Of a DNA stretch of 64,000 nt, positions 22,450 through 33,477 are shown one piece after another. The translations under genes and the position numbers were made by a program. The stretch comes from Coptis chinensis. Lineage: Eukaryota; Streptophyta; Magnoliopsida; Ranunculales; Ranunculaceae. The notes beneath the pieces were generated by a model. It saw only the letters and a program-made list of their open reading frames with translations, was not told the origin of the DNA and did no database searches. The first letter of the stretch is position 1. Every line of letters begins with the position of its first letter. Location: contig CM027378.1 of the NCBI GenBank assembly GCA_015680905.1, positions 3,782,001-3,846,000 on the forward strand, written 5' to 3'.

Positions 22450-23675
22450 TGACAACCCGTAAAAACTAAACTAGATTACTCTAACTTCATTCTTACGGTA
22501 TCAATTATTTATTTTCTACTATCACATATATATTCATGCAATATATAGAGTACGAAATCGTTCCACTCTTAAACTAGCAAGACATAAGTGAATTCAATTA
22601 ATCAAACACAAAGAACAATGGTGAGAGTAATATGTGATGTGAAATTTCTATTCTACGATTATAGGATGGATTCAAATAAATCTAAATTAACTAAACTAAT
22701 AAAAATTGGGTTTTGATAGAAGAGAAAGTTATAGAGAAGAGTAATCAATCCACCTAATATCATTATACTATCATTCCCAACACAAGAACAATAATAACAA
22801 GTCATAATTTAATAACTAATTTAAACTTTATAAATCTAATTTTAACAATAGTCTAAGAATCAAAATGAAGACAACCTAATTTATGAATTTAAAACAACTA
22901 AAACAAAATAAGAATTTAATCAATAACTAAATTGAAATAAAAACTAATACTTTATTATAAAAGTAATAGTGATTCTAAATAATAATCTACTTTGTTCTAA
23001 CACTAATTAATTGAAGGTAAAAACTAGATCTAAAACAAGCTATTCTAACTAATTAATGGAGTCTAACCTAATTTTCTAATCTAGATCTAACTATCCTTCA
23101 GAGCTAAGTCTTCTCCATACAAATGGAGGAGACCAGATTCATTTTTTTGTGCATGGGCTGAGGAGCCATGTTTTGGACCGGAAAATCGAGCCCAAAACCC
23201 AATTTCTTCAGTCCACAGAGGCCTTTTCAGCTGGATTTGACTTCTATGGACTTTTCGCCCACTTCTGCTCCTTTGGTTGGGTCAAGGCTTAGACCATTGG
23301 AAAACTCTTTCCGAGACGGTCGTTTTGACATAAGGTAGGCCCAATTCCGAGGTCTGAGCCCAAAGATACGGCCTTCAGAAGTTCTGTTAACTTTTATGCG
23401 ATGTTGTTGCCCGCGGTGACTTTGACTTTTCAGCTTTGACCGGGCTTTAAAAAGGCTTTTTCTCCTTGAATCTTGGTCTTTAATCACAGAACTTCTTAGC
23501 AACCAATCCTTGCTTCTTTATCTCGCAAAAGGAGCTCATTTCTGCACATATTCGACTCCAATGCCTGTAATACATAAGAACACGATAGCAGTACTAACTC
23601 TTACTTTTTAATCACATAATTAGCCAAAAGCGATATTGTTAAAAGGGTTAAAACTACAGTTTTGAGCTCTTATCA
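22450..23675 (-). repeat. 5' LTR of the nested gag-pro element
   Basis: Pairs with 15105-16363. It abuts target duplication AAGCC on its outer side and the PBS on its inner side. Confidence 0.93.
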
Positions 23676-24576
23676 AAGCCCATAGCACATGATTTAATTC
23701 GTCCACCCACGCACTTTTCCGCTCCTCCAATTTTCTCTTTAAATTATCCATTATGATTTTTAGATGCCTCTGCCTGTCTATTCCCTTCAGGATTGTCGGG
23801 GGATGAGAACCTCTGCTTCACCCTGAACGCCTGAAGAAACTCTCGCACTTTTCCCCCTGTAAACAGAGTTCCATTTTCCGCGATGACCATATGTAGCAGG
23901 CCGAACCTACATATGATATTCTCCCACAAGAACTTCTTCACGTTTTCTTCCTTAACTTGTTGCAAAGCCACACCTTCCACCCACTTGGTAAAATAATCAG
24001 CAACGGCCAACATAAATCTCCTTTTACCTCTTGCCATAGGTAGAGGCCCTACAATATCTAGTCCCCACATGGCAAATGGCCAAGGGCTGAACACATTATG
24101 CAATGGCTTAGTTGGTGAATGTATGAACGGTGCAAATCTTTGGCATTTCTCACACTTCTTGGCATACTTTGTCGCTCTCTCTTCATATGGGGCCAGAAAT
24201 ACCCCTGTGATATCAACCTGTGGGTTGTTGTCCGCCTGGTGGAATGACTTCCGCAATCACCTTCGTGAACCTTAGCCAGAACTTCTTGAGCTTGCCACGG
24301 ACCTATACACTTTAGCAATGGTCCGCTGAAATTTCTCTTATATAGGTCTCCCTCTAGTAATATGTACCTTTGACTCAGCTGCTTTATTCTTCGCCTCTCC
24401 TGCTTATTTTCTATTTCTACTCCCATCAAGAAAGTCTTTATGGGTTCCATCCAACCCTGATTAGTCTTGGTGGTGAGCCAAACCCCTTCCTCCTCTGATG
24501 TACTTGGCTTGTTTAACACCTTCACTTCAATAGATCGACGCTTTGTCCAAGGAAGTACCGTCGCCACAAAAACCAA
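23676..24576 (-). pseudogene. Tat element integrase, zinc-binding and catalytic core part
   Basis: Two overlapping frames cover the integrase. The N-terminal part has HEGDCGSHSTRR and the CEKCQRFAP half of the HHCC zinc site. The core has WGLDIVGPLP with the first catalytic Asp, ADYFTKWVEG, then IAENGTLFTG where the second catalytic Asp (usually DNGTQF) is Glu, and NPEGNRQAEASKN around the third acidic residue. It would insert element cDNA into host DNA. The frame is cut by the nested element after the core, and at least one frameshift lies between zinc site and core, so it is inactive. Confidence 0.85.
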
Positions 24577-24645
24577 GGCATCGGCGTGTCTATTCTCTTC
24601 ATGGCCTAAGTGGGCAAACTTTATCTTACTGAACTTGCTTGCCTT

Positions 24646-25386
24646 TCATTGTAGGACCAAAAGGTATCTTGCCATCCTTGGGCAGTGAGCCGCAAACCCT
24701 CCATTCACCTGACAAATTACCAAATTAGAATCTGAGAAAACAGACAACTCGCTCACCCCCAGATCTTTGGCCAATTCCAATCCAGCTATCACTGCTTCAT
24801 AGTCAGACTCATTATTTGAAGCCGTGAATCCCAGTTTCATAGATAGCTCTAGACGAGTGTTCTCAGAAGTCACTAACACGACCCCAATTCCGTTTCCTGT
24901 ATCAGTAGCAGAACCATCCGCGAAAACTCTCCACCCATTGCGAACATCCCAAGGATCCAAAGGATCGCAACTAGCCTCCCCTTCTGGTTCCATTACCATT
25001 TCCTCTCCCCAAGTGGGGTCCTTTGCCGAAAATTCGGCTAGAAACTCCGCCATAGCTTGTGCCTTTTCTGCCATTCTGATTTGGTACTGAATCTCATAAG
25101 AACTGAGCACTATTGCCCATTTTAGCATTCTGCCTGACTTCTCGGCCTTCAACACTTGCTTGAGAGGCAAATTTGTTACTACCACCACTGAATGTGCTTC
25201 AAAGTAAGGCTTCAACTTAAGAGCTGAAAATATCAAGGCCAAAGCATACTTTTCAATCCTACTGTACTGGGTCTCTGCAGCTAGCAGGGTTTTGCTCTGA
25301 AAGTAAACTGGCTTTTCTATCTTGTCGATCACCCTCACCAGGACTGAACTTATCGCGTACTCGGTAACTCCCAGATACAAATACAA
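24646..25386 (-). CDS. Tat element RNase H plus second (archaeal-type) RNase H
   Basis: A single 246-codon open part of pol. Residues 1-110 are the standard gypsy RNase H (KPVYFQSKTL, ETQYSRIEKYALAL, TNLPLKQVL). A linker follows, then from about residue 145 a second RNase H (WRVFADGSATDTGNGIG, ASNNESDYEAVIAGLELA, VFSDSNLVICQVNGGF) with catalytic D, E and D in their usual places. This tandem arrangement is diagnostic of the Tat lineage. Frame continuity here contrasts with the broken RT. It degrades RNA in RNA:DNA hybrids during reverse transcription. Confidence 0.88.
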   Translation of the reverse strand: MYLYLGVTEYAISSVLVRVIDKIEKPVYFQSKTLLAAETQYSRIEKYALALIFSALKLKPYFEAHSVVVVTNLPLKQVLKAEKSGRMLKWAIVLSSYEIQYQIRMAEKAQAMAEFLAEFSAKDPTWGEEMVMEPEGEASCDPLDPWDVRNGWRVFADGSATDTGNGIGVVLVTSENTRLELSMKLGFTASNNESDYEAVIAGLELAKDLGVSELSVFSDSNLVICQVNGGFAAHCPRMARYLLVLQ

Positions 25387-25446
25387 CTTTTCTCCTTACT
25401 CTGGACGCGATAGCAAAGGTGCCTTCCCTAGAAAATTCTTCAACTC

Positions 25447-26609
25447 CTAGAAGGCACCCTCACATTCCGCGGTTAAATGGAAATCAGGTGTTTTTCTCAG
25501 CAAACGATATAGAGGTTGGCATTTGTCCGACGACTTAGAAATGAATCTATTAAGTGTCGCGACCCTCCTAACCAACCTTTGTACCTCCTTCACATTTTGC
25601 GCGGACGACATTTTAATCAATGACCAAATCTGCTCGGGATTCGCCTCTATTCCGTGGTGAGTGACTATGTAACCCAAAAACTTTCCTGAAGTTACCCCAA
25701 ATGTGCATTTCTCGGGATTGAGTTTCAACTTATGCTTTTGCAGTATGCCAAAAGTCTCATGGAGGCCTTCTAAGTGTTCCTCTTCCGACATGCTTTTTTT
25801 CACCATATCGTCAATGTATATTTCAACCCCTTTTCAAATCTTGCCTTCGAACATCTTTTCTCCCAACCGCTGAAATGTAGCCCCAATATTTTTTAAACCA
25901 AAGGGCATTCTTGTGTAACAATAGATACCACCCTCCACTACAAAGGTTGTCTTCTCCTGATCTGGCCTGAACATCACGACCTGATTGTATCCCATTGACG
26001 CATTCATGAAGGAAAATATTTTGAAACCCGCTGTTCTGTCTACTAACTCATCCACCCGAGGCATAGGGTAACAATCTTTCGGGATTCCTTGTTTACATCT
26101 GTGAAGTCGACACACATCCTAACTTTTCCGTTCTTTTTCGGCACCGCGACCACATTAGACAGCCATTTTGTAAACTCTACTTCCCTTATTATCCCAGCCC
26201 CTTTCAGTCGTATAACCTTTTCGCGAATCCCCTCAGCGTACTTGGGTCTTACGTTTCTCATCTTTTGTCTTACCGGCTTAGCATCTTCATTCATATGCAA
26301 GTGATGATAGGCAAACTCTAGGTCTAACCCCGTGATATCCTCAATCACCCATGCAAATATATCTGTATTCTCTGCCAAAAACTGCACTAGCTTACTTTTC
26401 CATTCCTCCGGCAAGTCAGACCCAACCAATGTAAACTTTTCCTCATCTCCCACCCCCAGGTTCACTACCTCAATCTCATCCAAAGTTTTCGGTCCAAGCA
26501 GAGGCTCGTACACTTTTGTCGCAGCCGCCTCCTGTAATTGCCATGCTGATCCTTGTTCGTGTGATGACCCCTCCCCTTTCGTTCCTCGGACCATACCCTT
26601 TACAGTCAC
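25447..26609 (-). pseudogene. Tat element reverse transcriptase
   Basis: RT in at least three frame segments. N-terminal segment: GIIREVEFTKWLSNVVAVPK, then KNGKVRMCVDFTDVNK. Middle: KDCYPMPRVDELVD, FKIFSFMNASMGYNQV and YCYTRMPFGLKNIGATFQR. C-terminal: YIDDMVKKS with the catalytic Asp pair intact, NPEKCTFGV, GKFLGYIV and GIEANPEQI. A TGA lies just before the YIDD segment, and a frameshift near 26100 separates DVNK from the next block. DAxSGYNQ has become NASMGYNQ. It would copy element RNA to DNA, but it is broken. Confidence 0.9.
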
Positions 26610-27119
26610 CTAATGGATGTTCTGCGCTACCACTTGATCCCCCCTTATTTTATACGTCCCCCCATTAGTGGGGAAATGGATCAACTGGTAAAATGTCGAC
26701 GAAATGGCCTTCATTTCGTGGATCCATCTTCTCCCTAGAATTGCATTATATTGGGAACTAATGTCCACCACCATAAACCGAGTGAATACAGTCGTCGGAC
26801 CTGCTGTGACTGGTAGCACCAACTCCCCCATAGGCTCTGTCATACTGCCGTTGAACCCATATAAATTGGTTTGAAGAGCTTTTAATTGATCTCTACCGAT
26901 GTTCATCTCCTCCATGACCCCTTTAAATAGAAAATTCACTGAACTTCCGCAATCTATCAACACCCTCTTTACCAGGTAATTACCCATCGCTATAGTAATC
27001 ACCAATGCATCCTCATGCGGTGAAATTACTGACTTTAAGTCTTTTGGGGTGAACAATATGCTTTCCTCACCCATCGCGGTTCCACAAACTAACCGTGGTG
27101 TGCTCACCACCTCATTCAC
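26610..27119 (-). CDS. Tat element aspartic protease
   Basis: A 169-codon open segment. It contains DALVITIAMGNYLVKRVLID, then CGSSVNFLF, where the active site triplet reads DCGS rather than DTGS or DSGS. NAILGRRWIHEM follows, the conserved retropepsin end ILGR. It is adjacent to RT in the pol order of Ty3/gypsy. Whether DCGS is active is unknown, but DxGSS forms are frequent in Tat elements. Confidence 0.85.
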   Translation of the reverse strand: MNEVVSTPRLVCGTAMGEESILFTPKDLKSVISPHEDALVITIAMGNYLVKRVLIDCGSSVNFLFKGVMEEMNIGRDQLKALQTNLYGFNGSMTEPMGELVLPVTAGPTTVFTRFMVVDISSQYNAILGRRWIHEMKAISSTFYQLIHFPTNGGTYKIRGDQVVAQNIH

Positions 27120-27122
27120 CTG

Positions 27123-28607
27123 CTATAAACTTGCTATCTTTCTTATCTTGTCTCTGTGTGCATTCCTTCCCAGGGTTTCTCCACTAAAGATGACATTGAT
27201 AGTACCTAAAATTCTAGCCGGCTCTGGCACTCTCTCGGCTTGACGAACCTCCACAACAAACTCCCTGAGCATCCCCTTTTCAATCTGTCTTTCCACTAAC
27301 CACTTCAAGGCATAACATTCATTAGTGGCATGATTCCTGATTTGATGATACGCACAGAATGGTTTCCCTGGCCTCTATCTCCCCTAGTGTACTCTGCGGA
27401 CCCTCATAATATTATTGCCCCTTAATTAGAGGCAAGATTTCCTCTAAGGGCATGTTGAGAGGAGTCTGTTCTATTTCGCGGTATGGCTTCCTCTCTCGGA
27501 TATCCCTTCTGTCTCGATCCCCTGTCCTCTCTAGACCTCGGTTCTCCCCTCTGTACGATCCTCTCTCTCTTTCCTCTATCCTGCCTTTACCCTTTCGGTC
27601 ATCTCTGTCGACAGCCTGCACTGCCTTCCCTGATTTCTTCTGTTCTTTCGCATTCCTTAGCATTATGTCCTCATATCGTATGTATTTTTCTACCTTTGGG
27701 TACAGAGCGTGCAAAGTAGTGATTTCGATTTGGAAACAGACTAATGAACTCTAGTTCTCAACCTCAAGCCGTGCTGGAAGGCTATGACCGCTGTATGTTC
27801 ATCAAGATTTTCCACTCTCAGTGTCTCCTCCTTGAATCTGCACAAAAACTCCCTTAATGATTTCACGGACCTTTGTTTTATGTTGAACAGAGCCGCGATA
27901 TCAACCACCCTTCTTTTCTGGTGTATGAAGTGGTCAACAAAAGCGCGCTCCAACTCTTCAAACCTTTTGATGCTCCACGAAGCAAACATGTAATACCAAT
28001 CTAACCCCCCTTTAAGACTGGCGAGGAACACCATGCAGCGGAGTCCATCATACTTACTCTCCTACCATAACGATATCTGTTGCCGAAAATGGTGCAAATG
28101 ATCAGTCGAGTCTCCTTTCCCATAATACCTCTCAAATCTGGGTTGGGAGAACCTCTTAGGCACTTTCGAATTCCATATCTAATCGACCAGCGGATTTTTA
28201 TTGAGGCTCGCAACCTCCTTTTGCGCAGTGCTCTGGTTCGCTCTTTCTGCTACGCGGTTCATTTCCCTATCTTTCTCAATCATAGCCTGTACTACCTCCA
28301 AAGTGATGACTGCCGTTTTTTCTGCGTTCGGTGGCGGGTACTCCTCATTCTCCTCCTCCACTTCGCTACCCCAAGGATCCCCCCGCTCCGTTTCACCACG
28401 TGTAGTCTCCCTCTCTTTTCTCAACTCGTCGTTCTCATTCCTTAGCCTAACTATCTCCTCCTGAATAAGTCTGGTAGCATCTGCCACCACGTATGATATT
28501 TCTTTCTCTCCTACCCCTTCCATCTCAGCGCTCTCTGTTTCCTCGACTGCCTCTCTAACTGCTACTTTCTTAGGTCTTCCTACTCCTCTTTTCGCTATAG
28601 TGGCCAT
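27123..28607 (-). pseudogene. Tat element gag
   Basis: ATG at 28607 (ATIAKRGVGRPKK) lies 30 nt inside the PBS. The first 143 codons are charged with a helical RLRNENDELRKERE stretch. A broken stretch carries FLASLKGGLDWYYMF, ELERAFVDHFIHQ and SVKSLREFLCRFKEE, the retrotransposon gag core (F-x-x-L-x-G-x-A-x-x-W-Y type). Then come a basic Arg/Glu-rich region (27412-27714) and MKWLVERQIEKGMLREFVVE just before the protease. Three or more frameshifts and stops interrupt it. Gag would form the particle that packages the RNA. Confidence 0.82.
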
Positions 28608-28619
28608 TTTCTTACTGTT

Positions 28620-28636
28620 CCTCACAGACGGCGCCA
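28620..28636 (-). promoter_or_regulatory. Primer binding site of the Tat element
   Basis: Two bases inside the 5' LTR the coding strand reads TGGCGCCGTCTGTGAGG, the sequence typical of Tat-lineage primer sites. The gag start overlaps its far side. Confidence 0.8.
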
Positions 28637-28638
28637 AA

Positions 28639-28951
28639 TGTATTATCTCTAATTACAATCTATAAGATTACTTGTATTGAGTCCTTACTCTTCTCTCTCT
28701 CTCTCTAGTATTTTCTTTCTCCTCTTTCTTTTTCACTCGTTTCTTTATATCCCTCTTTTTCTAACTACCCACTCGTACAGTTCCTTGATCTCTTTCCATC
28801 CAGCGGTCACTATCTCATCACGTGTCGCGTCACCCCTTTTGCGGTTAAGGTTCCGCGGTCTTGATCTGTTGCATCATGTCTTCTCTTTACTTCTCTGCCT
28901 CCGGCCTACTTGCCACCCATAACCTCTCATGTCATGAATATGGCCCATACA
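28639..28951 (-). repeat. 5' LTR of the Tat element
   Basis: Partner of 10472-10786. It includes a CT-rich stretch and ends at CCCATACA, after which the host H2A.Z segment resumes. Confidence 0.92.
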
Positions 28952-29530
28952 TATTCCAACCAGCTTAAAGCTAAGCTCCATAGAGGAAAAATAAAAATTA
29001 AAAAAAACAACAGTTTTTTTTTTTTTTGAAATTGGAAAGGCAAATTGCATATTTGCTAAAAAATACATCAATCCATGGAAAGTCAAGCAGAAGAGAGAAA
29101 TCCTAGTTCAAATCAGAACGTCTCTAAAAATTAAAAGTTAGAACAGAAACAAATAGTCTAAAAATATTCAACACCGTAGGATCTACTGAGTACCTAAATA
29201 TACAACCAAGGCCAATGCCTATGAAACAACAATTAAGATTGATGGAAAACTCAGTAAAAAACGGTTTATTCTTTTGTTAACTTGTTGATTAGTGACTTGT
29301 GGATGTGTAGGATCACACCACCACCTGCAATTGTTCCCTTGATCAACGTGTCAAGCTCCTCATCCCCACTGATAGCTAGCTGCAGATACATGCCTTGGGG
29401 TGATACACTTCTTCACTTTCAGATATTTGCTTGCATTGCTTGTCAACTCCAATACTTATGCTGTAAGGTACTTTAGTATAGCTGCAGAGTAAACTGCAAC
29501 AATGGCCCCCAACTCGCCCATTTGCACCAA
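28952..29530 (+). repeat. Duplicated host segment, copy 2, right part
   Basis: Begins TATTCCAACCAGCTTAAAGC and is collinear with 8237-8815. With 10241-10471 it reconstitutes the second copy of the duplication. Confidence 0.85.
29266..29516 (-). pseudogene. Histone H2A.Z pseudogene, copy 2
   Basis: Second copy of the H2A.Z relic. It keeps AVYSAAILKYLTA (closer to real H2A.Z than copy 1), [12 protein letters not shown], the [14 protein letters not shown] segment that copy 1 has lost, and [19 protein letters not shown]. At least one frameshift separates the LKVKK and LQLAI parts, and the Glu of LTAEVLEL is a stop here too. The shared stop shows that the gene was already dead before duplication. 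Confidence 0.87.
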
Positions 29531-29999
29531 TCCTTGATTTTCAAATGATGGTGGATACAACCTACTGGAAAATGAAGACTAGCTCGTGACATCCAATACT
29601 GCATCTATAATCTTGCATGAGTTGATATCGCTTTTAAACATGCATTTGCCATACTTTTTTGCAAACCATATGAACATTCAATTAAATTCACCGTGATTTC
29701 ACAGTTTAATGCAAATAGTGAAAGAAAGTCATTCTCTAGATCAATATAGTCCAGTTGTCCACCAGTACAACTATCAAAATTTGTTAAGACCTGACCCTTT
29801 TTAAAAATTAAAACTGTTAATAAGCATGTCATGAAAGTGACACAATTATCGTGGTATTAGAAGTTTAGATAATCGCTTTACACATGGTCAACAACGAAGT
29901 ATCTATAAAATGCAAAACAGATAACCTGATTCTCTTATAAGGTTCTCAAAGGAGTTCAATTAAGTACCAGTAATCCGCTTCAACAAATCACTCCTGACA
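29531..29999. other. Host intergenic or intronic DNA, nothing recognised
   Basis: AT-rich sequence between the H2A.Z copy and an exon-like stretch. No recognised feature. Confidence 0.4.
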
Positions 30000-30231
30000 G
30001 TTATACTTCCATCTCGAGGCTAAAATGGAGGCCTATTGGTATTGATCCTTAACAATTGGTTCCCCACCATGTTCACACTACATTGACACAAATTTCCCCA
30101 ACCACAACCCCCTTGAACGCTCGTAGCAGCCTTAACATCCCCTGAAAAAGCCTTAGTCCTATCATTGAACTCTGACAATCTCTCTTATTACAGGAAGAAC
30201 ATTCATGAGCTTTCAACTTAGTGGTTACAGA
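30000..30231 (-). pseudogene. Unidentified host coding fragment, downstream half (split by a retroelement)
   Basis: On the minus strand, continuing from 42617 after removing the insert and one TSD copy, the frame reads SVTTKLKAHECSSCNKRDCQ. A frameshift to another frame then gives FNDRTKAFSGDVKAATSVQG and CGWGNLCQC. Cys pairs (CSSC, CGWGNLCQC) hint at a metal-binding or secreted-domain context. I do not recognise the family. Stops further on suggest that the gene is dead. Confidence 0.5.
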
Positions 30232-30236
30232 TAGCG

Positions 30237-31720
30237 TGATAAGAGCCCAAAACTGTAGTTTTAACCATTTAACAATAATACCTTTAGACCAATTATGCGA
30301 GTAATAAATAAGAGTTAATACTGACTACGTGTTTTTATGTATTTCAGGCAATGGAGTCAATTATATGCAGAAATGTGTCACTTTGGCGAGATAAAGAAGC
30401 AAGGGTTGGTTGATAAGGAGTTCTGTGATTAAAGGCCAAGATTCAAGGAGAAAAAGCCTATAAAAACCCGGTCAAAACTGAAAAGTCAAAGTCAACGCGG
30501 GCAGAAACAACGCACAAAAGTCAGTAGAACTTTCGAAGACCGTATCTTTGGACTCAGACCTCGAAATTGGGCGTACCTTATGTCAAAACGACCGCCTCGG
30601 AAAGAGCTTTCCAATGGTCTAAGCCTTGACCCAATCAGAGGAGCAAAAGTGGATGAAAAATCTGATGAAGTCAAATCTAGCTGGAAAAGGGTCTGTGGAC
30701 TAAAAAAATTAGACTTTGGGCTCGATTTTCCGGCCCAAAACATGGCTCCTCAACCCATGCACGAAAATGTGGATCTAGTCTCCTCCATTTCAATAGACAA
30801 GACTTAACTCTTAAGAAATAATTAGTTTAGGTAGCAAGTAGCCATTAGAGCATAATTCTAGATCTAGTTTTTACATTCCATTAATTAGTTTTCTATTACC
30901 TTGTTTTAATTTAGATTATTGAATGATTGTTAATTCTTTATTAGATTAATAAAAATAGTAGTTCTTCATAATTTTGGTTTTGATTTATTAAAGTACTTAG
31001 CTCTAAATTATATTACTTAGTTGTTAATCAGTTCATAGTTATTAGTTTAGTTTTGAATTATTGATTATAATCTTTATATTATTAAAGTTAAAATCTTTAT
31101 ATTATGTCTTGTTCAATTTCGATTGAAAATGATAGCATAATGATTCTAGGCTAAACCTCCATTAGAGGGGGTTGAAGAAGCCTTTATGAAGCTTGATCTT
31201 TGTTAACTTAGATATCGTCGTGATAATCTATTCAATTTTAGAAAGTAATTAGTTCACCATGAGAATGGGTTTGGTTACTTCACATGCTAGTTATTAATTG
31301 GTAGAGATTGTCATGTATAATTAGGGATTAGAAATACCATTTTGAAATGTGGAAAGCATTGAAATTTGGATCATGATGAATCTTTGTTAGTTGATTAAGT
31401 CGAGTTAAGGTGGAATCAATCCCCCCTAATTCCTTATCATATAGTCAATTTAGAAATTCCGTAGTTTAAATTAGCTTACCTTGTTATTTGAATTCACATC
31501 GTATTATAATTTCCCACCATTACTCTCACTAACTTTGGATAGATCGATAGTCATAGAAAACATTGAATACTAAAGAACTAGGAGTGGAACGAATCTTTTA
31601 CTCCAATTATATTTCGAGAGTAGAAATATTTGATAACACACACGAAATTAGTTTTAGTTTTACTTGCGTTTGAATTTTATCATTTATTCGTGAGTAAATT
31701 ATATCATTTTACGTTTATCA
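30237..31720 (+). repeat. 5' LTR of the large gag-pro element
   Basis: Near identical to 41134-42616 with scattered substitutions. A TATAAAA at 30459-30465, in a stretch that differs from the right LTR, is a possible promoter. ORFs inside it are spurious. Confidence 0.94.
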
Positions 31721-31722
31721 AA

Positions 31723-31736
31723 TGGCGCCGCTGCCA
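31723..31736 (+). promoter_or_regulatory. Primer binding site of the large gag-pro element
   Basis: TGGCGCCGCTGCC lies right after the LTR end, one mismatch from the tRNA-Asp complement TGGCGCCGTTGCC. Confidence 0.75.
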
Positions 31737-31879
31737 TCTTAGTTCCCTTTAGTATTGTTTTCTTTAGTATTGTTAGTCTTCCAAAGTCCCATAACCCACC
31801 CACCCTTGATTGATTCTAACTGTTCTTGTTTGTTTCATAACTGAATTTTTCCTCAGTAGAATACACGAGCGACCAGCCT

Positions 31880-32010
31880 CTACTAAGGCAAACCTCGAAG
31901 CCCCGCTATTTGAAGCGCTGGAACTTAAGTTTTAACCTGAGCGCGACCCGCGCCCTACCAAGGCAAAGTCCGAGCACCCCCCACGCTGAAACGCCTGGAG
32001 CTCGAGTTGG
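31880..32010 (+). repeat. GC-rich leader motif, upstream of gag
   Basis: Contains GAGCGCGACCCGCGCCCTAC and a second, less perfect copy with CCCCCCACGCTG. This is the same core as at 21360-21660 (inverted there because that element is minus) and at 38085-38330. Confidence 0.7.
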
Positions 32011-32432
32011 ACCTCGAAGGCCACCCGCTTCTACCTAGCTCGATTCTCGAAGCGACACAAGCCCGCAATAAACTCCGCCGTTTTCCACAGGTTTGTTTCA
32101 AACTTCCATTTTTTCAAGGTTTTCAGTGTTCTAACTTGTTATATACACTGAGCTCACGTAAACAAGACACTATTTATAAGCGAAGCAAGGAGGCATTCAG
32201 GTACTCCTTTCTTCCACACCTCGCATCTCCAGTTAGAGGTTTATACTAGTATATCAGGATTGTTTGGAGTGTTGTCGTGTTTCATTAAGATTGGTCTTAT
32301 CCTTGCATGAGATTAAGGTTAGGCCGAAGAAAAACACCTAACGTAATCAACCGGCAACGTCAAGAAACACGCCTTTCTAGTATATCACTCACTACACCTC
32401 TAGCTAGCATACCACACACTACACCTGAAATA

Positions 32433-33477
32433 ATGGCTGAAGAAAGAGAGTCTCCTCTCTCTGACTTTTACAAAGCCTTGAATGATAGCCCTAAATCTTG
32501 CATCGTTCTATCAGACCTAGTGGGGGATTTTCGAATCCCCCCAAATATATTTAATTTGTTACCCGTTTTTCATGGGTTAGACCATGAAAAACCTTATCAG
32601 CACATGCGTAGGATTGACCAAGTCCTTACTACATTCCACCATCCTACGGTTGGTCTTTGAACAAATAAAACTGAGGGCGTTTCCTTTCACCTTAGCCGAT
32701 AAGGCGGCGTCTTGGTTAACTTCCCAAGCACCTAATTCTGTGGACTCGTGGGCTAAACTTGTTCAACTATTTATGGAACACTTTTACCCACCACTGAAGA
32801 CCGATGAAATGCTTTCCAAGATTCATTTCTTTCGATAGAATCCTCATGAATCATTTTCAGAGACTTGGAATCGTTTTAGCGATCTTCTTATAGAGTGTCC
32901 ACACCATAACCTCGCGAAAGACACGTTAGTTCGTGCCTTTTTCAAAAGACTTTTACACCACCATAAAGAAGTCCTTGACATAATGAATGGGGGTAGTTTC
33001 CTAAGTAAGAGAGTCTCTGAGGCTTATAAATTTTTAGAATATTAAACTAAGCGTAATAATTAATTACTGGGTAGGTACGATATCTCCCGTTCCGCTAGTT
33101 CTTCTACAACAGTTAAAGCCGCCGGTATGTTTGAGATGAAACCCAATCCAGAACTTAAAATTTTAATCGAATCTCTCACTAAAAAGGTAGATGCTATTTC
33201 TGTTCAACAAAAGCATATTCCTGTCATGAATGTCAACTCCAATCCATGTAATTTCTGTTTGAGTCTAGAGCATCCCGACTCCTATTGTCCTCTCGCTTAC
33301 GAACAACAAACATTACAGCAAGATAACGTTTGCTCAATTAATAGTTATCCTATTCCTAACGCCCCTTGGAGACAACACCCCAACTTCAGTTGGAGAAATA
33401 ATCAACAAGTAACACCTCCAGGGTTTAATAATCAAAATGTTGGGCAAGCAAACAATTATAACCAAGCTCCACCATGA
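32433..33477 (+). pseudogene. Retrotransposon gag with CCHC zinc knuckle
   Basis: ATG at 32433 gives AEERESPLSDFYKALND, matching the nested element's gag closely. A frameshift near 32650 moves to the frame with AFPFTLADKAASWLTSQ. TAG at 32836-32838 follows, where the relative has FRQNPHES. Two more stops occur near 33045-33063, and the frame then runs open to 33477 with the knuckle CNFCLSLEHPDSYC (C-x2-C-x4-H-x4-C). The C-terminus is rich in Asn, Gln and Pro. It is dead as a continuous protein. Confidence 0.88.

Larger units (their letters stand above)
15105..23675 (-). mobile_element. Athila-like gag-pro LTR element, non-autonomous, nested in the Tat integrase
   Basis: LTRs at 15105-16363 and 22450-23675 start TGATAAGAGC and end GGGTTGTCA on the coding (minus) strand. 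A perfect 5 bp target duplication AAGCC flanks the element (15100-15104, 23676-23680). PBS, gag with zinc knuckle, aspartic protease and a protease tail are present. No RT, RNase H or integrase is found in the 6 kb interior. It therefore needs enzymes in trans, and it is the younger insertion because it cuts the Tat pol. It belongs to the same family as the element at 30237-42616, sharing LTR starts, gag, protease and 3' region. Confidence 0.92.
10472..28951 (-). mobile_element. Tat-lineage Ty3/gypsy LTR retrotransposon (18.5 kb with insert)
   Basis: Bounded by 315 and 313 bp LTRs that share TG...CA ends and differ at roughly 20 sites by eye. Genes run right to left: gag, protease, RT, RNase H followed by a second RNase H of the archaeal type, then integrase. 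The dual RNase H defines the Tat lineage (Ogre, Retand, RIRE2-like). Between integrase and the left LTR lie a tandem repeat array and an antisense ORF, both reported features of this lineage. The element sits in copy 2 of the H2A.Z segment. Target duplication is imperfect (TATAT left, TATTC right) in TA-rich DNA. Pol is cut by an 8.6 kb insertion at 15105-23675. Stops and frameshifts show that it is dead. Confidence 0.93.

Noticed and set aside
30580-30807. 75-codon ORF present in both LTRs of the large gag-pro element (also 41467-41694)
   Set aside because: Repeated only because the LTR is repeated. It is poorly conserved in the nested relative's LTR and lacks motifs, so I treat it as chance.
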